Below are positions 52,792-61,647 of a stretch of DNA of 64,000 nucleotides, in pieces. Source of the stretch: Streptomyces sp. B21-083. GTDB taxonomy: Bacteria > Actinomycetota > Actinomycetes > Streptomycetales > Streptomycetaceae. A program made the translations under genes and the position numbers. The notes beneath the pieces are model-generated. The model did not search any database. It worked only from the letters and a program-made list of their open reading frames with translations, and was not told where the DNA came from. Position 1 is the first letter of the stretch. Each line of letters opens with the position of its first letter. The stretch covers positions 930,001 to 994,000 of the forward strand of contig NZ_JARUND010000002.1 of the NCBI RefSeq assembly GCF_036898825.1, given 5' to 3'.

Positions 52792-54379
52792 ACTCCGCGG
52801 CACGCCACGCCATCGCCATCACCGGCCCGTTGAGGTTCCCGGACACCATCACCGGCAGGACGGACGCGTCGACCACCCGCAGGTTGTCCACGCCTCGCAC
52901 CCGCAGCTGCGTGTCCGTCACGTCGTCCGCACCTGAGCCCATCGCGCAGGTGCCGATGGCGTGGAAGCCGCAGTAACCGCCGTCGAGCGCCGAACGGACG
53001 ATGTCGTCCTGCGAGTCGGAGCTCACGTCAGGACCGGGAAACGTCTCGTGGCGGATGCGGGAGGCGATCGGGTCGACGGCGAAGAAGTCCCGCAGCCGGC
53101 CGAAGAGGTCCGCCGTGACCTGCCGATCGTGCTCCGAGGAGAAGTAGCCGGGGTCGATGTCGAGTCCGGCGTCGGGGTCGGCCGAGGTGATGGCCAGCGC
53201 CCCCTCGGAGGTGGGACGCAGCGCCATCGCACAGGCCGAGATACCCGGCTCCCGCTCCACCGACGCCGGTTTGCCCGGCTGCAGCGCGGCGAGGGACCAG
53301 GGGGCCAGCAGCACTTCGGTGTCGGGCCGTTCGCGCTCCGGGCGCGACTTGAGGAAGGCCATCACGTCGTAGGCGGGGCGGGCCAGCGGTCCCCGCCGGG
53401 TGAGCAGATAGGCGGCGCCCGTACGGGCCTGGGCGGCCGGGGTCGCCAGGAACCGGTTCACGCCCAGCTGGGCGTTGAGGCGAAAGCGCAGCGCCAGACA
53501 GCGGTGTTCGCGCAGCCGGGCGCCGACGGTAGGACGGTCCAGACGGACGTCCACTCCGGCCGACCGCAGCACCTCGGCCGGTCCGATGCCGGACAGCTGC
53601 AGCAGCCGGGGCGTGGCCAGACTGCCGAGACTCAGGATCACCTCACGCCGGGCGCGGACGTCCTCCTCCTGCCCACCGGTCTTGCGCACCCGGACGCCGA
53701 CGGCCTTGTCCCCGTCGAACAGCACCCGGGTGACGGTGGTCTCCCGGGCGACGGTCAGGTTGGGGCGGGAGCGGGCGGGACGCAGGAAGGCGCGGGCGGC
53801 GCTGAAGCGCTGCCCGGCGGCGATGGTGGCCATCGTGTAACCGATGCGCTCACCGTCCTCCTCGTTGACGTCCGGTATATCGCGCAGGCCGAACGCCCGC
53901 CCCGTGGCGATGAGTTCGTCACACAGCGGGTCGGGGTCACGCACCGTGGAGACGCGCAGCGGGCCGGCCGCGCCGCGGGTGAGCGAGGGGCCGAGGGCGT
54001 TGTTCTCGATGGCCCGGAAGGCGGGCAGGACGGAGTCCCAGCCCCAGCCGGGGTTGCCGAGGCCTTCCAGTTCGTCCCAGTCGGCGCGCGAACCCCGGTT
54101 GTAGACCATGCCGTTGACGGAACTGGATCCGCCGAGCACCTTGCCGCGCACCCAGACCTCGGGGTTGCCGCCCTCCCGTACCGGGCGCGTGCGGTAGTGC
54201 CAGGAGAACGTGGGGTCGCCGAAGAGCTTGCCCACGCCCTTCGGGATCCGCAGATAGGGGTGCCGGTCAGCGCCGCCCGCCTCGACGAGCAGCACACGGT
54301 TCCCCGGTTCGCGTGAGAGCCGTTCGGCCAGCACACAGCCCGCCGATCCGGCCCCCGCAATGATGTAGTCGTACAACAC
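52772..54379 (-). CDS. GMC family FAD-dependent oxidoreductase
   Basis: About 535 residues. FAD motif DYIIAGAGSAGCVLAERLSR, GGSSSVNGMVYNRGSRADWD (GMC signature 1), ILSLGSLATPRLLQLSGIGP (signature 2) and catalytic His region YCGFHAIGTCAMG. Members oxidise alcohols (choline, glucose, cholesterol-type or aryl alcohols). GTG 54379 with AGGGAG upstream. Convergent with and overlapping the hydrolase gene by 20 bases. In this cluster a primary or secondary alcohol of the aglycone is a likely substrate. Confidence 0.93.
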   Translation of the reverse strand: MLYDYIIAGAGSAGCVLAERLSREPGNRVLLVEAGGADRHPYLRIPKGVGKLFGDPTFSWHYRTRPVREGGNPEVWVRGKVLGGSSSVNGMVYNRGSRADWDELEGLGNPGWGWDSVLPAFRAIENNALGPSLTRGAAGPLRVSTVRDPDPLCDELIATGRAFGLRDIPDVNEEDGERIGYTMATIAAGQRFSAARAFLRPARSRPNLTVARETTVTRVLFDGDKAVGVRVRKTGGQEEDVRARREVILSLGSLATPRLLQLSGIGPAEVLRSAGVDVRLDRPTVGARLREHRCLALRFRLNAQLGVNRFLATPAAQARTGAAYLLTRRGPLARPAYDVMAFLKSRPERERPDTEVLLAPWSLAALQPGKPASVEREPGISACAMALRPTSEGALAITSADPDAGLDIDPGYFSSEHDRQVTADLFGRLRDFFAVDPIASRIRHETFPGPDVSSDSQDDIVRSALDGGYCGFHAIGTCAMGSGADDVTDTQLRVRGVDNLRVVDASVLPVMVSGNLNGPVMAMAWRAAEFIRDEA

Positions 54380-54408
54380 GCTTCTCCCTGTGGGTGAACA
54401 GGGCCGCA

Positions 54409-54451
54409 CCGGCGCCGCGCGGTCCCCTCAATGGTGTCCGCGCGGCGCCGG
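54409..54451 (-). terminator. Hairpin between amidohydrolase and GMC genes
   Basis: CCGGCGCCGCGCGG (54409-54422) and CCGCGCGGCGCCGG (54438-54451) form a perfect 14-bp stem with a 15-base loop, downstream of the leftward amidohydrolase gene and just upstream of the GMC gene. It suggests that the GMC gene has its own promoter or is weakly expressed by read-through. Confidence 0.65.
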
Positions 54452-54481
54452 CCGGGTGGTGACGGGGTCCGTGTCGTTCGG

Positions 54482-55744
54482 TCAGGACTCCTGTGTGTCG
54501 TCGCGGTACACCTGACCGCCCTTCATCACGAAGCACACCTGCCCGGTGACGGACAGGTCGGTGAGCGGGTCGCCCGGCACGGCGATGACGTCGGCGAGCA
54601 GTCCGGGGGCGATCCGGCCCCGGTCGTCGGCGTCGATCAGGTCGGCGGCGACGGTGGTCGCGGCCCGCAGAGCGTCGGCCGGGCGCATGCCCCGGTCGGC
54701 GAGGGCGAGGAGTTCCATGACGCCTCTGCCGTGCGGGATGGCGGGGGCGTCGGTGCCGAGGACGACCTTGACCCCTCGCCGGATCGCCCGGGCGGTGGAC
54801 TCGCGGGCGCGCGGGAAGACGTCCGCGGCCTTGGCCTGGAGCACCGGGTCCGCGTGCGAGGTGTTCATGCCCTCGGTGAGCGAGGTGGTGGCCACCAGGA
54901 AGGTGCCGTGTTCGACCATCAGGTCCAGCGTGGCGTCGCTCGCCAGGAAACCGTGTTCGATGCAGTCGATGCCGGCCTCGACGGCGGCCCGGATCGTCGA
55001 GTCGCCCATACAGTGCGCGGCGACCTTCAGGCCCGCGCGATGCGCCTCGTCGACGGCGGCGCGCAGTTCCTCGTCGGAGTACTGCTGTGCACCGGCGGGT
55101 CCGGTGTGCGACATGACCCCGTTGGACGCGCACACCTTGATGACCCGCGCCCCGTACTTGATCTGGTGGCGGACCGCCTTGCGCACCTCCGCCACCCCGT
55201 CGGCGATGCCCTCCGCCACCGTGAGGGGCAGTACGCCGGGTGCGAACGCCTGGAACATGGTGGGGTCCAGGTGCCCGCCCGTCGGGGCGATCGCGTGCCC
55301 GGCGGGCACCACCCGCGGGCCCTCGACCCAGCCCAGGTCGATCGCCTTCTTCAGTGCGACGTCCAGCAGCACTCCCCCGGTCTGCACGAACAGACCGAGG
55401 TTGCGCACCGTGGTGAAGCCCCGCCGCAGTGTGCGGCGGGCGTTGGCGGCCGCGCGCAGGGTCCTCACGGCCGGGTCCTCCTGGACGGGGATCAGCGGGC
55501 TGCGGTGGTCGGGGCCGCCGAGGAAGAGGTTGACCTCCATGTCCATCAGGCCCGGCAGCAGGGTGACGTCCCCGAGATCGCGCACGACCGTGCCCTCGGG
55601 CAGCCGGGCCGGCTGGATCTCGGCGATGCGCTCGCCCACCACCAGTACCTCACCCGGCTCGACGATCTCGCCCTTGTCGATGTCCAGCAGCCGCGCCGCC
55701 CGCAGAAGTACGGGCGTCTGTGCCGCCTTGTCCCGTGCGGCCAT
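54482..55744 (-). CDS. Amidohydrolase_1 family (imidazolonepropionase/prolidase-like)
   Basis: About 420 residues: TLLPGLMDMEVNLFLGGPDH, where the usual metal motif H-x-H reads M-E-V-N, RGFTTVRNLGLFVQTGGVLL, then GARVIKVCASNGVMSHTGPA (Lys), VAAHCMGDSTIRAAVEAGID (His), CIEHGFLASD (His) and VVLGTDAPAIPHGRGV (Asp). The loss of the first two His ligands is unusual for this family and may leave a mononuclear site. ATGA overlap with the small gene upstream. Part of the leftward Rieske operon. Confidence 0.85.
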   Translation of the reverse strand: MAARDKAAQTPVLLRAARLLDIDKGEIVEPGEVLVVGERIAEIQPARLPEGTVVRDLGDVTLLPGLMDMEVNLFLGGPDHRSPLIPVQEDPAVRTLRAAANARRTLRRGFTTVRNLGLFVQTGGVLLDVALKKAIDLGWVEGPRVVPAGHAIAPTGGHLDPTMFQAFAPGVLPLTVAEGIADGVAEVRKAVRHQIKYGARVIKVCASNGVMSHTGPAGAQQYSDEELRAAVDEAHRAGLKVAAHCMGDSTIRAAVEAGIDCIEHGFLASDATLDLMVEHGTFLVATTSLTEGMNTSHADPVLQAKAADVFPRARESTARAIRRGVKVVLGTDAPAIPHGRGVMELLALADRGMRPADALRAATTVAADLIDADDRGRIAPGLLADVIAVPGDPLTDLSVTGQVCFVMKGGQVYRDDTQES

Positions 55745-56073
55745 CACACGGCGGGTTCGATGATGGCGTCGATACTGGAGGGACCGCTGTCCGGAACCCG
55801 CGGCTGGCCCCATGCCTCCACGGGGAAGGCGACGGTCACCAGCGCGCAGAACGCCCACAGCAGGCGCTTGTCCTCCTCGCCGATCCCTTCGAGGCTGAGC
55901 TTCTCCATGTACTCGGTGTTCTTCTGCAACAGCGGGTACGCCACGTCGTAGAAGGCCTGCAGTTCTTCCATCGTGCTGCTGACGCGCTTGGCGTAGCGGG
56001 CCTTCTCGCCCTGGACCGCCCAGTCGGCGAACGGTTCCAGTGCTTCGAACCCGGCGGGAAAGACGTTGCCCAT
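55744..56073 (-). CDS. Small conserved protein between Rieske oxygenase and amidohydrolase genes
   Basis: 109 residues, mostly helical: FPAGFEALEPFADWAVQGEK, SSTMEELQAFYDVAYPLLQK, EDKRLLWAFCALVTVAFPVE. I do not recognise a named family. Start ATG 56073 follows GGAGACC; the stop overlaps the amidohydrolase ATG as ATGA. Its tight coupling with the oxygenase gene suggests an accessory or beta-like role for the oxygenase system. Confidence 0.7.
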   Translation of the reverse strand: MGNVFPAGFEALEPFADWAVQGEKARYAKRVSSTMEELQAFYDVAYPLLQKNTEYMEKLSLEGIGEEDKRLLWAFCALVTVAFPVEAWGQPRVPDSGPSSIDAIIEPAV

Positions 56074-56122
56074 GTCAAGGTCTCCGTGTCTGTTCGGTGG
56101 GCGTCTTTGCGGGAAGGACGCC

Positions 56123-57406
56123 TCAGCCGGCGGGCGTCTTGGAGTTCTTCTGCTCGTACTCACGCACGAAGTTCTGCGTGGAACTGTGCAGATGGCGCAG
56201 CAGGATCTCCTGGTCGCAGAGCGGGAACTCGTCCACGGTGCGCCGCTCCAGCATCGTCTGCGTCGCCTCCAGGGTGTTGCCGTCCTGCAGGCCGTACTCC
56301 TTGAACGTCACCGCGGCGAGTTCCTGCTGCAGTCGCTGGAAGCCGTTCTCCGGCGGAACGAAGTAGCAGGTTCCCTCGAAGATGTGGGTGTTGTACGAGG
56401 TCGGCCAGTAGTGGTACGTGAGCACCCAGTTGGGCCGCCAGACCAGCAGCATGAAGTTGGGGAAGAACACGAAGGTGTCCATGCCCCAGACGTCGCTGCG
56501 GGTCGGGTTGATGGCCGACGGGAGCTGTTCGGTCGTCATACCGATGTCCGGGGCGTCCCAGGGTCCGAAGAGACCGCTGCGCAGCACCCGTTCGATCGGC
56601 TTGACCATCGCCTTCTCCTTGGGGGGCGCGATGCCGCCCCAGGAGGAGACCATGCTGTGCGGGCCGTCGATGTCGTACGACAGCGCCTCGTAGCCGTACT
56701 TCTTGATCTTGGCTGCCTCGCCGGCCTCGTACTGGCCACCGTGCAGGATCGGCGCGTGGTAGAACTCGGCGAACGCGTCGATGAACAGCTTCCAGTTGCT
56801 GCCGATCTCGGCGCGGTACTTGTGCACCTGGGTCAGCTTGTCGAACGGGTAGCCCTCGATGCCCTGCGCGAACTTGCCCAGGTAGTCCTTGAGGGGTGTG
56901 GTGTTGTCCGGGTCGAGGTTGACGAAGATGAACCCCTCCCACACCTCCGCCCGCACCTGCATCAGTCCGTACTTCGACTTGTCGATGTCGAAGAACTCCG
57001 ACTCCTGCTGGACGAAGGCGAGTTTGCCGTCGAGGTCGTACCGCCAGGCGTGGTACTTGCAGGTGAACTGCCGACAGTTGCCCTTGGTCTCCTCGCTGGG
57101 GTAGTCGTCCCACACGAGTTTGTTGCCACGGTGCCGGCACACGTTGTGGAAGGCGCGCACCTCGCCGTCCGTGCCACGGACGACGACGACGGACGCTCGG
57201 GCGGCGTCCAGTTCCTTCGTGAAGTAGCTGCCTTTGCGTGGCAGTTGCTCCACACGCCCGACGTTCAGCCAGGTCCGGCGGAAGACGGCGTCTCGTTCGC
57301 GCTCGTAGAACTCCGGCGAAATCGAGTCCGCGTACGAGACGGGCCCTGTGTCGATCTTGAAGTGCTCGGTCCAGCTGCCTTCTTCAGGCTTGGGAAAGTG
57401 CGCCAT
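56123..57406 (-). CDS. Rieske non-heme iron oxygenase, alpha subunit
   Basis: 427 residues. The Rieske cluster motif CRHRG...CKYHAW (C-x-H-x16ff-C-x2-H) is at about residues 90-120: HNVCRHRGNKLVWDDYPSEE and QFTCKYHAWRYDLDGKL. The mononuclear iron site is NWKLFIDAFAEFYHAPILHG (two His of the facial triad). Length and the long C-terminal domain fit phthalate/carnitine/ketosteroid-type oxygenases. It is the first gene of a leftward operon with a small protein and an amidohydrolase. Electron donor: probably the reductase at 50279. Half-conserved operator copy 8 lies 58 bases upstream. Confidence 0.94.
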   Translation of the reverse strand: MAHFPKPEEGSWTEHFKIDTGPVSYADSISPEFYERERDAVFRRTWLNVGRVEQLPRKGSYFTKELDAARASVVVVRGTDGEVRAFHNVCRHRGNKLVWDDYPSEETKGNCRQFTCKYHAWRYDLDGKLAFVQQESEFFDIDKSKYGLMQVRAEVWEGFIFVNLDPDNTTPLKDYLGKFAQGIEGYPFDKLTQVHKYRAEIGSNWKLFIDAFAEFYHAPILHGGQYEAGEAAKIKKYGYEALSYDIDGPHSMVSSWGGIAPPKEKAMVKPIERVLRSGLFGPWDAPDIGMTTEQLPSAINPTRSDVWGMDTFVFFPNFMLLVWRPNWVLTYHYWPTSYNTHIFEGTCYFVPPENGFQRLQQELAAVTFKEYGLQDGNTLEATQTMLERRTVDEFPLCDQEILLRHLHSSTQNFVREYEQKNSKTPAG

Positions 57407-57463
57407 GGGTCGGGAACCTCCGCTCAGGATGACACCGCCACGATAACAGTCGTCTCCATTTCA

Positions 57464-57478
57464 GAGAACAGCATTTCC
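57464..57478. promoter_or_regulatory. Operator copy 8 (degenerate right arm)
   Basis: GAGAACAGCATTTCC aligns with GAGAAC-N3-ATTCTC, with two changes in the right arm. It lies in the 217-base gap between the divergent Rieske gene and the small reading frame at 57624. No convincing -35/-10 pair was found beside it. Confidence 0.45.
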
Positions 57479-57623
57479 ATAAGTGCCTAACGTGCCGAGT
57501 CGTAGATGTTGATGTGGTTCCCGAGCGCTCGGTATCGTCGCCGACGCGACAACGGCCGACGCAGCGGCACTCCCCACACACACAACCAACCCGGCCGTCC
57601 TACTCATGACCGGAGCGCACACG

Positions 57624-57752
57624 ATGGCGATTCACCGGACACCGCACCTCTCCCCGCTGGGCAACTCCGCCTGCTCCAACGTCCACAGGCTCCTCGGGGT
57701 CCACAGGGCCCACAGGGTCCTCGGGATCTTCTGCAGCCGGGAGGAGGCGTGA
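57624..57752 (+). CDS. Small reading frame coupled to the dehydrogenase gene
   Basis: 42 codons, MAIHRTPHLSPLGNSACSNV to a TGA that overlaps the GTG of the next gene as GTGA (57749-57752). A GGAG lies nine bases before the ATG. The sequence is rich in His, Arg and Leu with two Cys. The region 57680-57735 is made of near-repeats (CCACAGG and TCCTCGGG, several times), so the peptide may be incidental. It could be a leader peptide; I do not recognise a family. Confidence 0.35.
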   Translation: MAIHRTPHLSPLGNSACSNVHRLLGVHRAHRVLGIFCSREEA

Positions 57753-58603
57753 GCGGGCGACCGCCCGTGATCGGGTTCGTGGGTCTGGGCAACATGGGCG
57801 GCGCGCTGGCGTCGAACCTGGCGCGGGCCGGGTTCGAGGTGGTCGCGTACGACGCCGCCGGTCCCGCCCGGACACCGCCGGGTGCCCGCTGGGCGCCAGG
57901 AGCGGCGGAGGTGGCACGGGCGGCCGGGACCGTGGTGCTCAGCCTGCCGGACGGAACGGTCGGCAGACAGGTGGTGGGCGATCTCGCGGACGCCCAAGAC
58001 CGGAGGGTCACCCACGTCGTGGACACCTCGACGGTGGGCGTGACGGCCGCCCGCGAGCTGGCCGCAATGGGCCTGGCGTACGTGGACGCGCCCGTCTCCG
58101 GCGGGGTGGCAGGAGCACGCGAACGCAGACTGATGGTCATGTACGCCGGGACCGACGAGGACTGCGCCCACGTGGAGCCGGTGCTGGCCGGGCTCAGCGA
58201 CCGCCGGCGCAGGGTCGGCGACCGGGCGGGGCAGGCGCAGGCACTGAAGCTGGCCAACAACTTCCTGTCCGCGACCGCGCTCGCGGCGACCAGCGAGGCC
58301 GTCGCGTTCGGGCGGGCCGCCGGGCTCGACCCGGCCGTGATGGTGGAGGTGCTGAACGCCTCCAGCGGACGCAGTGGCGCCACCGCCGACAAGTTCCCCG
58401 ACGAGGTGCTGAGCGGGCGCTACGCCTCCGGGTTCAGCAACACGCTGATGTCCAAGGACGTACGGCTCTATCTGGACGAGGTGGAGCAACTGGGCGGCGC
58501 CCGGACCGTGGGGGCGGTGACGGACGCGGTGTGGGAGGCGTTCAGCGCCGACACACCCGGCGCCGACTTCACCCGCATCTACCCCTTCGTGGCCGGGGAC
58601 TGA
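57749..58603 (+). CDS. NAD(P)-dependent 3-hydroxyisobutyrate dehydrogenase-type protein
   Basis: 284 residues of the beta-hydroxyacid dehydrogenase family: VIGFVGLGNMGGALASNLAR (nucleotide motif), YVDAPVSGGVAGARERRLMV (substrate loop DAPVSGG), AQALKLANNFLSATALAATS (catalytic Lys in LKLANN) and NTLMSKDVRLYLDE. The segment LSDRRRRVGDRAG looks locally scrambled compared with the family's F-H-x-G. GTG 57749 with GGAGGAGG before it. Oxidises a hydroxyacid or related alcohol. It overlaps the convergent TetR gene by 25 bases. Confidence 0.88.
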   Translation: MSGRPPVIGFVGLGNMGGALASNLARAGFEVVAYDAAGPARTPPGARWAPGAAEVARAAGTVVLSLPDGTVGRQVVGDLADAQDRRVTHVVDTSTVGVTAARELAAMGLAYVDAPVSGGVAGARERRLMVMYAGTDEDCAHVEPVLAGLSDRRRRVGDRAGQAQALKLANNFLSATALAATSEAVAFGRAAGLDPAVMVEVLNASSGRSGATADKFPDEVLSGRYASGFSNTLMSKDVRLYLDEVEQLGGARTVGAVTDAVWEAFSADTPGADFTRIYPFVAGD

Positions 58604-59256
58604 GGCCCGACGTTCGTGGCCGGGGCCTGCGGCCCGGGGGGAGCGGTGGTGGGGGCGGTCGCGGTGACGTGAGCGCCCCCACCACCGCTGCCGCCGTCCC
58701 CGACGCCGAGCAGGACCGCCACCGCGTCCCGCACGATCTGCGGATAGCGGTCCGCCTCAGGGTCCACCAGCCACAGCTGGTGGACGCCCTCGACCAGCGC
58801 CAGGACGGCAGCCGCCGCGGCCGGCGCGCTCAGCCCGCTGGGCATGCGCTCCCCGTACCGTTCGGCGAGGCTCGCGGTCAGGTGATCCTGTAAGGAGCGG
58901 GCCCGCTGCCGGACGTAGTCGGCGGCCGGTTCCTGACCGGTGACCGCCTCGGCCAGCACCACGCTGTGCACGGTGGCAAGCGACGGGTGGCTCTGTTCGA
59001 AGGCAACGGCCTCGGCGAAGTCACCGCCCCAGTCCTCGCCGACCCGTCGGCCCGCCAGGTTCTCCCGGTGCAGCACTTCACGGAAGTCGAGCACCGCCAC
59101 CAGCAGCCGCTGCTTGCTGGGGAAGTAGTGCAGGACGCCCTGGCGGGTCAGGCCCGCCCGCTCGGCCACCGCGTCGATCGAGGTCCCCTTGAAGCCCCGG
59201 GCAGCGAGAACCTCCAGAGCCGCTTCCAGGATCTGCTCAGGCCGCCCTGACACCAA
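58579..59256 (-). CDS. TetR family regulator, candidate master regulator of the island
   Basis: 225 residues. The helix-turn-helix domain reads RPEQILEAALEVLAARGFKG, TSIDAVAERAGLTRQGVLHY, FPSKQRLLVAVLDFREVLHR. The ligand domain runs to about residue 190 and the last 35 residues are a Pro/Ala/Thr-rich low-complexity tail. The start is TTG 59256 or GTG 59253. The upstream gap contains a half-site ATTCTCG (59337-59343). Of the three regulators in the window it is the TetR closest to the operator-bearing operons, so it is the best candidate to bind GAGAA-N5-TTCTC; this is inference. Confidence 0.88.
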   Translation of the reverse strand: MVSGRPEQILEAALEVLAARGFKGTSIDAVAERAGLTRQGVLHYFPSKQRLLVAVLDFREVLHRENLAGRRVGEDWGGDFAEAVAFEQSHPSLATVHSVVLAEAVTGQEPAADYVRQRARSLQDHLTASLAERYGERMPSGLSAPAAAAAVLALVEGVHQLWLVDPEADRYPQIVRDAVAVLLGVGDGGSGGGGAHVTATAPTTAPPGPQAPATNVGPQSPATKG

Positions 59257-59354
59257 GTCCTGCCTCTTCCGCCGGTGGACAGGTACCCGCCCACAGTACG
59301 TAGGAGCGACGCCGCGGGACGAGGGGTGGGACAGGATTCTCGATCACCGTTCAC

Positions 59355-60185
59355 TCACCGTCCCATCAACGCCAGGGCGGCCAGCGCGGCCTCCCGGAGC
59401 TCGGACTTGCCGCCGACTCCGGCCCGGTCCGCGATCTCGGCGAACAGCCGGACGTCCTTGGCGAGCAGCCCGCCCGCGTGGGCGGCGATACGGTCCAGGG
59501 TGCCGCCCGCGTCGGCGATCCGGTCCAGCGCGAAGCTGGCCGCGCTGCCGCGTGGCAGGACCCGACTCAGTGCGTCGCGGTCGAGACCCAGGTCGGCGCC
59601 CAGCCCGAGCGCGTCGGCGGCCAGCCCCAACTGGGCGGTGAACAACAGATTGTTGAGGATCTTGGCGAGCTGTCCCGAACCGATTGGGCCGAGGTGGACA
59701 ACAGGGTCGCCGAAGGTGGCGAACGCCGGCCGGCAGTAGGCGAAGACCTGTGGGTCGCCGCCCGCCATGACGACCAGGGTCCCCTGCTCGGCGGCCCGGC
59801 CGCCCCCGCTCACCGGCGCGTCCACGAGGGAGACACCACGCGTGCGGGCCAGCGCCTCCAGACGGCGGCAGGTGTCGGGGTGCACCGTGGAGTGGACGGC
59901 GATCACCCCGCCCCGGCGCAGCCCGGCGAGGACCCCGTCCGCACCGGTGACGACCTGCTCGACGTCGGCGTCGTCGACGACACACAGGCACACCAGGTCG
60001 CTCGCAGCGGCCAGATCGGCGGGCGACCGGGCCGTTTCGGCGCCGCTGTCCGCGAACGGGGCGAGGGTGGCGGGTCTGCGGGCCCACAGGATCGTCGGGT
60101 GGCCCGCCTCGATCAGGCGGCGCGCCATGGAGGCGCCCTGACTGCCGAGTCCGATGAAGCCCACCCGCAGGGGTTCTCTGCTCAT
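59355..60185 (-). CDS. NAD(P)-binding beta-hydroxyacid dehydrogenase family protein
   Basis: 276 residues: RVGFIGLGSQGASMARRLIE, SLVDAPVSGGGRAAEQGTLV, GQLAKILNNLLFTAQLGLAA (catalytic Lys in LAKILNN) and HAGGLLAKDVRLFAEIADRA. A second member of the family encoded at 57749, on the other strand. ATGA overlap with the DoxX gene upstream puts it in the operon that comes in from the right edge (P450, thiolase, hydrolase, DoxX, dehydrogenase). Confidence 0.9.
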   Translation of the reverse strand: MSREPLRVGFIGLGSQGASMARRLIEAGHPTILWARRPATLAPFADSGAETARSPADLAAASDLVCLCVVDDADVEQVVTGADGVLAGLRRGGVIAVHSTVHPDTCRRLEALARTRGVSLVDAPVSGGGRAAEQGTLVVMAGGDPQVFAYCRPAFATFGDPVVHLGPIGSGQLAKILNNLLFTAQLGLAADALGLGADLGLDRDALSRVLPRGSAASFALDRIADAGGTLDRIAAHAGGLLAKDVRLFAEIADRAGVGGKSELREAALAALALMGR

Positions 60186-60682
60186 GTTGTCCTCCCTGGA
60201 CGCCAGAACAGGGCGAGCAGTCCGGCGGTCGCCGCCGCGCCCACCCCGAGTACGACACCGGCGCCAGCCCATCCGGTCACCTCGATGCCGGCCGCGGTGT
60301 CCACCGCGTACTTGCCCGGCCCCCACGCGCCGAGCGTCAGGGCCAGCACGCCCAGGACGAGGACGTACTCGTAGCCCTCCTTGAAGACGAAGAAGCCGTG
60401 CGGACGGTGCGCGAGCAGTCCGGCGACGAGCATCACCGACAGCACGGCCGCGCAGGCCAGCGGTGTCAGCAGGCCAAGAACCAGGAGCGCGCCCGCGCCG
60501 ATCTCGGTGAGGACGCTCAGCCATGCCTGGAGCCGCGGCCGGCTCAGTCCGAGTCCGGCGAACCAACCCGCGGTGCCGGTGATGCCGGCCCCGCCGCGCC
60601 AGTGGTTCCAGCCGTGCGCCATCATGACCGCGCCCAGTACCAGGCGCAGCACGAGCACAGCGATGTCGGTGGCGTCACCCAT
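60182..60682 (-). CDS. DoxX family membrane protein
   Basis: 166 residues with four hydrophobic helices: DIAVLVLRLVLGAVMMAHGW, VLTEIGAGALLVLGLLTPLA, CAAVLSVMLVAGLLAHRPHG and VLVLGVLALTLGAWGPGKYA. DoxX proteins accompany oxidoreductases and redox stress systems. The start overlaps the end of the hydrolase gene by eight bases. The exact role in this operon is not evident. Confidence 0.88.
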   Translation of the reverse strand: MGDATDIAVLVLRLVLGAVMMAHGWNHWRGGAGITGTAGWFAGLGLSRPRLQAWLSVLTEIGAGALLVLGLLTPLACAAVLSVMLVAGLLAHRPHGFFVFKEGYEYVLVLGVLALTLGAWGPGKYAVDTAAGIEVTGWAGAGVVLGVGAAATAGLLALFWRPGRTT

Positions 60683-61589
60683 TGCGCCGCCCCCGCTCCG
60701 TGGGCAGCGCGGGCACGCCCAGCGCGCACTCCTCGACGAAGGCGAGGACGTGCAGATGGTAGGCGAGGGCGGTGCGGCCGACGCTGGTGTTGTGCCCCGC
60801 GCCCGCCTGTTCGTGGAGCACCACGCGGGACGAGCCGGTGAACAGCGAGGCGAGGTCGGCCAGACCGTCCGGCCCGTTGGCCCACACCTGTTCGTGTTCG
60901 GCGAGGGTGATGTGGACCGGTACCTCGACGCGCGCGGCCAGCCGGGCGAGTTCCTCCCGCCAGCCCTCCCGGTGCCCCTCGTAGGCGGGCGAGGACGCGC
61001 CGATCCGGCGTCCGCCGTGCACGTCGGGCGGGTAGGCCTGCTGCGGGTACCACAGCGCGTGCCGGAGGCTGGGGCGGGTGCGGGTGGGGTCACTGCGCCA
61101 CTCCTCCATCGCCCGGAGGGCTCTGGGGTGGTGCACCCGGCCCATCCCGGCCAGCTCGACGCCCAGCAGGTCCGCGCCCCGTGGGTCGCTCGCCATGCGG
61201 ACGGTGAGTTCGCTGCCCGCCGAGTGCGCCCAAAGGAACACGCCGACACCGCGCTCACGGTCCTTCAGCAACGCCTCCAGGGCCGCGTACGCGAAGTCGG
61301 TGCGCTGTTCGGGCGTGCGCATGTGTTCCTCGTGCCCGGCCGAACTGCCGTAGCCGGGGCGGTCAAGGGCGACGACGGTGAAACCGGCCGCGGCGGCGGC
61401 GCGCAGGAGGGAGAGCCCTGGATGGCCGGGGTGGTCGAAGTAGGCCGAGGTGGTGGCGCCGCCGTGCAGCGCCACGATCACGGCTCGCGGGCGCGGTACC
61501 TCGGCCACCAGCGCGGAGGCCGGGACGCCGTGCACGTCGACGATCTGCCGGGCGACGGCGGTGGCCAGTTCGGGTTCGAGAGAGGTCAT
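60675..61589 (-). CDS. Alpha/beta hydrolase
   Basis: 304 residues. Oxyanion region VIVALHGGATTSAYFDHPGH, nucleophile elbow FLWAHSAGSELTVRMA (Ser), acid probably in ITLAEHEQVWANGPDGLADL and base in EQAGAGHNTSVGRTALAYHL. Unlike the protein at 52057 it has an intact catalytic set. Could hydrolyse an ester, lactone or C-C bond of a pathway intermediate. Member of the leftward operon ending at 59355. Confidence 0.85.
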   Translation of the reverse strand: MTSLEPELATAVARQIVDVHGVPASALVAEVPRPRAVIVALHGGATTSAYFDHPGHPGLSLLRAAAAAGFTVVALDRPGYGSSAGHEEHMRTPEQRTDFAYAALEALLKDRERGVGVFLWAHSAGSELTVRMASDPRGADLLGVELAGMGRVHHPRALRAMEEWRSDPTRTRPSLRHALWYPQQAYPPDVHGGRRIGASSPAYEGHREGWREELARLAARVEVPVHITLAEHEQVWANGPDGLADLASLFTGSSRVVLHEQAGAGHNTSVGRTALAYHLHVLAFVEECALGVPALPTERGRRNG

Positions 61590-61647
61590 GCCACGGTCCT
61601 GGGGGTCATTCGTCCGTCCGGGAGGTCACGTCCTGGCCATCGAGCAG

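Noticed and set aside
57749..58603. Frameshift in the dehydrogenase gene at the LSDRRRRVGD segment
   Set aside because: The segment looks locally odd but the reading frame is continuous and all key motifs are in the same frame.
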